64,000 nt of DNA from Nocardioides jensenii JCM 1364 = NBRC 14755 (GTDB taxonomy: Bacteria > Actinomycetota > Actinomycetes > Propionibacteriales > Nocardioidaceae). The stretch lies in assembly GCF_001552535.1 (NCBI RefSeq), contig NZ_BCRJ01000006.1, positions 60,647 through 124,646 on the forward strand. The letters are read 5' to 3'. This document shows, piece after piece, positions 60,345-64,000 of the stretch. Every line of letters starts with the position of its first letter. The first letter of the stretch is position 1. The position numbers and the translations under genes were made by a program. Under the pieces are notes generated by a model, which was given only the letters and a program-made list of their open reading frames with translations, made no database searches and was not told the origin of the DNA.

Positions 60345-61211
60345 CTACTTGAGGAACTTGCTCGTGCGTCGGTCAGCCAGGGGCTTCCCGCCGGTCTGGC
60401 AGGTCGCGCAGTACTGCAGGCTGGAGTCGGCGAACGACACCTCCCGCACCACGTCGGCGCAGACCGGGCACGCCTTGCCGGTCTTGCCGTGCACCGCCAG
60501 GTTCGACTTCTTCTCCCCCTTGAGCTCGCTCATCGCCACGCCGTCGGCGCGGGCCACCGCGTCACCCAGCACGCCACGGATGGCGGCGTAGAGCACGTCG
60601 AGCTCGGTCTCGTCCAGCGAGGAGGCAGGCTTGAACGGCGACAGCCTCGCTGCGTGCAGCAGCTCGTCGGAGTAGGCGTTGCCGATGCCCGCAATGGTGC
60701 CTTGGTGACGCAGCACGCCCTTGATCTGGGCCCGGCCGGCGTCGTGCAGGATCTGGCGGAGCACGTCGATCGTGAAGTCGTCGGCCATCGGATCCGGGCC
60801 CAGTCGGGCGATGCCCTCGATGTCCTGGGGCGAGCGGGCGACGTAGAGGGCCAGGCTCTTCTTGGTGCCGGCCTCGGTGATGTCGAGGCCGCTGTCGTCG
60901 TCGAGCACGATGCGAGCGGCCATCGGTGACTTGTTGCTCGGCTTGGGGGGCAGCTGGGGCACCTCGTCACGCCAGCGAACCCAGCCGGCGCGGGCCAGGT
61001 GCAGGATCACGTGGAGGCCGCCGGTGCTGATGTCGAGGAACTTGCCGTGCCGCGTCACGCCCTCGACGAAGGTGCCCTCGACCGCGGACAGCGGCGGGTC
61101 GAAGGTCTTCAGCGCGCTGAACGCGGCGATGTGGATCTTCGCGATGGCGCGCCCCTCCAACCGGGACGCGAGGTCCCGGGTGAGCGCTTCGACCTCCGGC
61201 AACTCGGGCAC
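60345..61211 (-). CDS. Fpg/Nei-family DNA glycosylase
   Basis: 288 aa. Begins (M)PELPEVEAL, with Pro2 as the catalytic nucleophile and Glu3. H2TH region GVLRHQGTIAGIGNAYSDELL and a C-terminal zinc finger with CPVC and CATC. Excises oxidised bases; Fpg versus Nei specificity is not certain from sequence. GTG start behind a leaderless TAGGCT box, with GGAGGG also present. Confidence 0.9.
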   Translation of the reverse strand: MPELPEVEALTRDLASRLEGRAIAKIHIAAFSALKTFDPPLSAVEGTFVEGVTRHGKFLDISTGGLHVILHLARAGWVRWRDEVPQLPPKPSNKSPMAARIVLDDDSGLDITEAGTKKSLALYVARSPQDIEGIARLGPDPMADDFTIDVLRQILHDAGRAQIKGVLRHQGTIAGIGNAYSDELLHAARLSPFKPASSLDETELDVLYAAIRGVLGDAVARADGVAMSELKGEKKSNLAVHGKTGKACPVCADVVREVSFADSSLQYCATCQTGGKPLADRRTSKFLK

Positions 61212-61217
61212 CCCTCC

Positions 61218-61223
61218 AGCCTA
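61218..61223 (-). promoter_or_regulatory. Leaderless -10 box for glycosylase gene
   Basis: On the minus strand TAGGCT lies six bases before the GTG at 61211. Confidence 0.5.
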
Positions 61224-61342
61224 GTGGCCCAGCCGTTGCGGGTCTGCCGTTGCCGGGTCTGCCGTAGCCGGGTGCGCTGGTTCGGCGGTCCGCTTCGGGA
61301 CAAGCCGGTGACAGATGCGCACGGCAGGCGCATCATGGATCC

Positions 61343-61630
61343 ATGGCACGCTCGCCGTTCACCCGGGCGGGGTCGATCCACCTCGACGCCCGCGGTGGCG
61401 ACCGCGCGCTCAAAGTGACCTGGCACCACGAGGCCGGTGTCGTCGTGCTGTCGCTGTGGCGCGAGAACGTCTGCGCCGCGTCGTTCCGACTGGCCGTCGA
61501 CGAGGTGCCCGACCTGATCGACGCGCTGCGCGCCGGCTTGGCCTCGGCGTACGACGAGGCGCCGCGCCCGACTCAGGAGGGCCTGCGCCCCGGCCGTCCT
61601 GACGACCACACCGCAGGGCGTCCCGCCTGA
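61343..61630 (+). CDS. Small hypothetical protein
   Basis: 95 aa, not recognised. A compact N-terminal domain with alternating strands (ALKVTWHHEAGVVVLSLWRENVCAASFRL) and a helix VDEVPDLIDALRAGL suggests a small alpha/beta fold; the last 25 residues are Pro/Arg-rich and probably disordered. CATCAT six bases before the ATG is a near-consensus leaderless -10 box. Confidence 0.65.
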   Translation: MARSPFTRAGSIHLDARGGDRALKVTWHHEAGVVVLSLWRENVCAASFRLAVDEVPDLIDALRAGLASAYDEAPRPTQEGLRPGRPDDHTAGRPA

Positions 61631-61680
61631 CCACGATCAGACTCGCTAGGAATGTCTACGTCGATCGCTAGACACCCGGA

Positions 61681-61686
61681 TAGTGT
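61681..61686 (+). promoter_or_regulatory. Leaderless -10 box for ATPase gene
   Basis: TAGTGT lies six bases before the GTG at 61693. Confidence 0.55.
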
Positions 61687-61692
61687 TCGATC

Positions 61693-62907
61693 GTGGACCC
61701 GATCCGTAATCCCTATGCGCCCGGTGCCGGGCAGCGCCCGCCCGAGCTCGCCGGCAGAGACGAGCAGCTCGGCGCCTTCGACGTCGTCCTCGAACGCATC
61801 GCGCGGGGCCGGCCCGAACGCTCACTGGTGCTGACCGGGCTGCGCGGTGTCGGCAAGACCGTGCTGCTCAACGCGCTGCGCTCGGCCGCCGTACGCCGGC
61901 ACTGGGGCACCGGCAAGCTCGAGGCGCGACCCGACCAGGGGCTGCGTCGCCCACTGTCCTCGGCGCTGCACCAGGCGGTGCGCGAGCTCGGTCATCCGCA
62001 GTCCGACGACGTCGACCACGTGCTCGGTGTGATCCGCGCCTTCGCGCAGCGAGACGCGGGCCCGAACGCGAAGCTGCGCGAGCAGTGGAACCCGGGCATC
62101 GACGCCCCGTTGGTGAAGGGGCGGGCCGACTCGGGCGACATCGAGATCGACCTGGTCGAGCTGTTCACCGACCTCGGCGGCCTCGCTGCCGACGTCGGCA
62201 AGGGCGTGGCGATCTTCATCGACGAGATGCAGGACCTCGGCCCCGACGACGTCTCGGCACTGTGCGCGGCGTGCCACGAGATCAGCCAGTCCGGGTTGCC
62301 GGTGATCGTGGTCGGTGCCGGGCTGCCGCACCTGCCGGCCGTGCTCTCGGCCAGCAAGTCCTACTCGGAGCGGCTCTTCCGCTACCAGCGCATCGACCGG
62401 CTGGCCCGCGAGGCCGCCGACCGGGCGCTCTCCGCGCCCGCCGACGACGAGGACGCCTGCTTCACCGACGAGGCGTTGACCGCGATGTACGCCGCAACGG
62501 GTGGCTACCCCTACTTCATCCAGGCCTACGGCAAGGCGGTCTGGGACCTCGCACCGCATTCGCCGATCACCGGCGAGGACGTGGCCGTGGCCTCACCCGA
62601 GGCTGAGAACGAGCTGGCCGTCGGCTTCTTCGGCAGCCGTTACGAGCGGGCCACGCCGGGGGAGCGGGAGTACCTCCGCGCGATGGCCGACGCCGCCGTG
62701 GCGATCGCCGAGCAGGGTGAGGACGAGCTCGACGACATCGGGTCGGTGCCCACCGCCGACGTGGCCACCGTGCTGGGCAAGAAGCCGCAGTCGCTCTCGC
62801 CGGCGCGTGACGCCCTGCTGAAGAAGGGCCTGATCTACTCCGGGGAGCGGGGCCGCATCGCGTTCACGGTGCCCCACTTCGGCCGCTACCTGCGCGACCA
62901 CGCCTGA
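61693..62907 (+). CDS. AAA/STAND-type ATP-binding protein
   Basis: 404 aa. Walker A LTGLRGVGKTVLLN at about residues 47-60 and Walker B VAIFIDEMQDLG near 180, followed by a sensor-like VIVVGAGLPHLPAV. C-terminal part has GGYPYFIQAYGKAVW and a winged-helix-like end (GLIYSGERGRIAFTVPHFGRYL). This matches the widespread bacterial/archaeal ATPase family often annotated simply as ATP-binding protein; no specific function is known. Confidence 0.85.
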   Translation: MDPIRNPYAPGAGQRPPELAGRDEQLGAFDVVLERIARGRPERSLVLTGLRGVGKTVLLNALRSAAVRRHWGTGKLEARPDQGLRRPLSSALHQAVRELGHPQSDDVDHVLGVIRAFAQRDAGPNAKLREQWNPGIDAPLVKGRADSGDIEIDLVELFTDLGGLAADVGKGVAIFIDEMQDLGPDDVSALCAACHEISQSGLPVIVVGAGLPHLPAVLSASKSYSERLFRYQRIDRLAREAADRALSAPADDEDACFTDEALTAMYAATGGYPYFIQAYGKAVWDLAPHSPITGEDVAVASPEAENELAVGFFGSRYERATPGEREYLRAMADAAVAIAEQGEDELDDIGSVPTADVATVLGKKPQSLSPARDALLKKGLIYSGERGRIAFTVPHFGRYLRDHA

Positions 62908-62976
62908 CGGACTCCGGACCGCCGCCGTCATCGGATCGGGGCCGTGGCCTCGGTCACTACTGCATACTCGGCAACG

Positions 62977-63780
62977 ATGAACGACGTTGACAAGCCACGC
63001 CTCGAGATCGACTGGATCAAGGCGTTCGGCGGTGCCCTGGCCGCGGTCTCGACCGCCGTACTCCTCTCGACTCTCGGTGCCGCCGGAACGTTGATCGGCG
63101 CAGCCGTGGGCAGCCTGGCCCTCACCGTCTCCAGCGCGTTCTACTCCCAGGGCCTGGCCCGCAGCAAGCACCGCATCGCGGTTGCCCAGCAGGCGGCTCA
63201 GCAGGCCGTCGACTCGGCCCAGTCGCAGGTGCGTCGGGCCGGCCGGACAGTGGACGACGGCGAGGTGGAGGGGCGTCTCGAGCTGGCGCAGGAGGACCTC
63301 GACGAGGCCAGGGCGGAGCTGCAGAACGCAACCGACGTGGCGGCCGAGCCCTCGTGGGGCCAACGACTCTCCCTGCTGCCGTGGAAGAAGATCGCGATCG
63401 TGGCCGCCGGCTTCTTCCTGGCTGCGATGCTGGTGATCACCGCCTTCGAGCTGATCGCCGGCCGCTCGGTCTCCTCGATCACCGGTGGCACCGATTCCAC
63501 GGACGGAACCACGATCTCTCGGGTCACCGGCAGTGACTCCTCCAACGACTCCCCGAGGAAGGAGCCGGACGAGGACGACCAGACCACGCCGAGTGTGGAC
63601 CCGACGACCAGTGAGTCGCCGTCCACGAGCCCGAGCGTCGACCCGTCGACCACGCCGTCCACCACGCCGGGTGAGTCGTCGTCCACCGACCCCAGCGTCG
63701 ACCCCTCGCCGAGCGCATCGGAGGAACCGACCGAGGAGCCCACCGCCTCATCGCCGGCCGAGGTCCTGCCGACCGACTGA
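62977..63780 (+). CDS. Membrane protein with Ser/Thr/Pro-rich extracytoplasmic tail
   Basis: 267 aa from ATG 62977. Two hydrophobic regions: about 15-55 (GALAAVSTAVLLSTLGAAGT) and about 140-160 (IAIVAAGFFLAAMLVITAF). Between them is a charged helical stretch (VDSAQSQVRRAGR, ELAQEDLDEARAELQNA) likely to form a coiled coil in the cytosol. After the last TM about 95 residues are low-complexity Ser/Thr/Pro/Asp. TACTCG six bases before the ATG is an imperfect -10. No function assigned. Confidence 0.72.
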   Translation: MNDVDKPRLEIDWIKAFGGALAAVSTAVLLSTLGAAGTLIGAAVGSLALTVSSAFYSQGLARSKHRIAVAQQAAQQAVDSAQSQVRRAGRTVDDGEVEGRLELAQEDLDEARAELQNATDVAAEPSWGQRLSLLPWKKIAIVAAGFFLAAMLVITAFELIAGRSVSSITGGTDSTDGTTISRVTGSDSSNDSPRKEPDEDDQTTPSVDPTTSESPSTSPSVDPSTTPSTTPGESSSTDPSVDPSPSASEEPTEEPTASSPAEVLPTD

Positions 63781-63825
63781 CCCACTGCCGGGTCCGAGGT
63801 CTCGTGAGCAGTGGCCAAAAAATGA

Positions 63826-63862
63826 GAGATCGGGCGACAGCGTGGGGTTGTCGCCCGATCTC
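63826..63862 (-). terminator. Rho-independent terminator for the minus-strand gene at the window end
   Basis: GAGATCGGGCGACA (63826-63839) and TGTCGCCCGATCTC (63849-63862) form a 14-bp perfect stem. On the minus strand it is followed by TCATTTTTT, a true T tract; on the plus strand it can also stop the membrane-protein transcript. Confidence 0.8.
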
Positions 63863-63906
63863 CGGTGTCGCGGGCCCGTCTCGGGGGGTGGGTTGGGCCC
63901 GACGTC

Positions 63907-64000
63907 TCAGTTCGCCGCGGTCTCCGGCTCCGGGTGCGCGGGCTTCGTGGGCGCGGCCGGGTGCTCCGGGGTGGCCGGCGTCTCGGGCTTGGCCGGGTGC
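63907..64000 (-). CDS. C-terminal end of a Pro/Ala-rich protein, cut by the window
   Basis: The last 30 codons on the minus strand read as a repeat of short units such as HPAKPETPATPE and end TAAN. The proline-rich tail suggests a disordered cytoplasmic or wall-associated extension. The gene body and identity lie beyond the window; the terminator just downstream supports this being a real gene end. Confidence 0.6.
   Translation of the reverse strand, partial: HPAKPETPATPEHPAAPTKPAHPEPETAAN

Overview
The window is GC-rich, densely packed DNA from an actinobacterium. GTG and TTG starts, ATGA/GTGA stop-start overlaps, leaderless promoters, many lipoproteins, a thiol-peroxidase/GPx pair and an AlkB-rubredoxin fusion all fit a soil- or marine-type aerobe. 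Gene content resembles Nocardioides/Nocardioidaceae, but that assignment is by recognition only. No rRNA, tRNA, CRISPR array, insertion sequence or phage gene was seen.

Region 1 (1-2.3 kb): alkane hydroxylase fused to rubredoxin, a small ferredoxin, and a TetR regulator.

Region 2 (2.4-24.2 kb) is the heart of the window, a choline/glycine-betaine catabolic locus. Its order is: a MetF-like reductase; a minus-strand operon of IclR regulator, corrinoid protein, pterin methyltransferase, corrinoid-activating ferredoxin/ASKHA protein and a DUF1638 protein; a divergent MttB-superfamily methyltransferase; formyl-THF deformylase (PurU); a second IclR regulator; betaine aldehyde dehydrogenase, choline dehydrogenase and a glycine-betaine ABC transporter with a double-length permease; a 112-aa orphan; then dimethylglycine/sarcosine dehydrogenase with its own EtfB and EtfA. 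Read as a pathway: choline or betaine is imported, choline is oxidised to betaine, one methyl is moved via B12 to tetrahydrofolate, the product is demethylated oxidatively with electrons to ETF, and MetF-like and PurU enzymes handle the folate-bound one-carbon units. Two operator motifs are visible: a perfect palindrome between the first iclR and the methyltransferase gene, and a GTTGCGTA half-site at three promoters across the locus.

Region 3 (24.2-46.9 kb) is mixed housekeeping and envelope genes: an M15-type lipoprotein, quinone oxidoreductase, VOC protein, M13 metallopeptidase, ComB-like phosphatase, a decayed metalloprotease fragment, Tpx, a RecQ helicase with a phosphoribosyltransferase-like tail, a DHA2-family efflux pump, GPx, a COG0523 protein behind a Zur-box-like palindrome, a secreted M28 aminopeptidase, an SNF2 helicase/SWIM pair, an MBL hydrolase, a methyltransferase and a TetR regulator.

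Region 4 (47.2-51.8 kb): a leucine/isovalerate-type operon (methylcrotonyl-CoA carboxylase beta and alpha subunits, HMG-CoA lyase) behind a 26-bp perfect palindrome.

Region 5 (51.8-56.6 kb): two sulfotransferase-like genes flanking an unknown gene, then an EcsC-like gene and aat.

Region 6 (56.7-59.9 kb): six tandem, diverged paralogous lipoproteins with a conserved FC...C pattern, the most unusual uncharacterised feature.

Region 7 (60-64 kb): rhodanese, Fpg/Nei glycosylase, an AAA-type ATPase, a membrane protein, and the proline-rich end of a gene that runs off the window.
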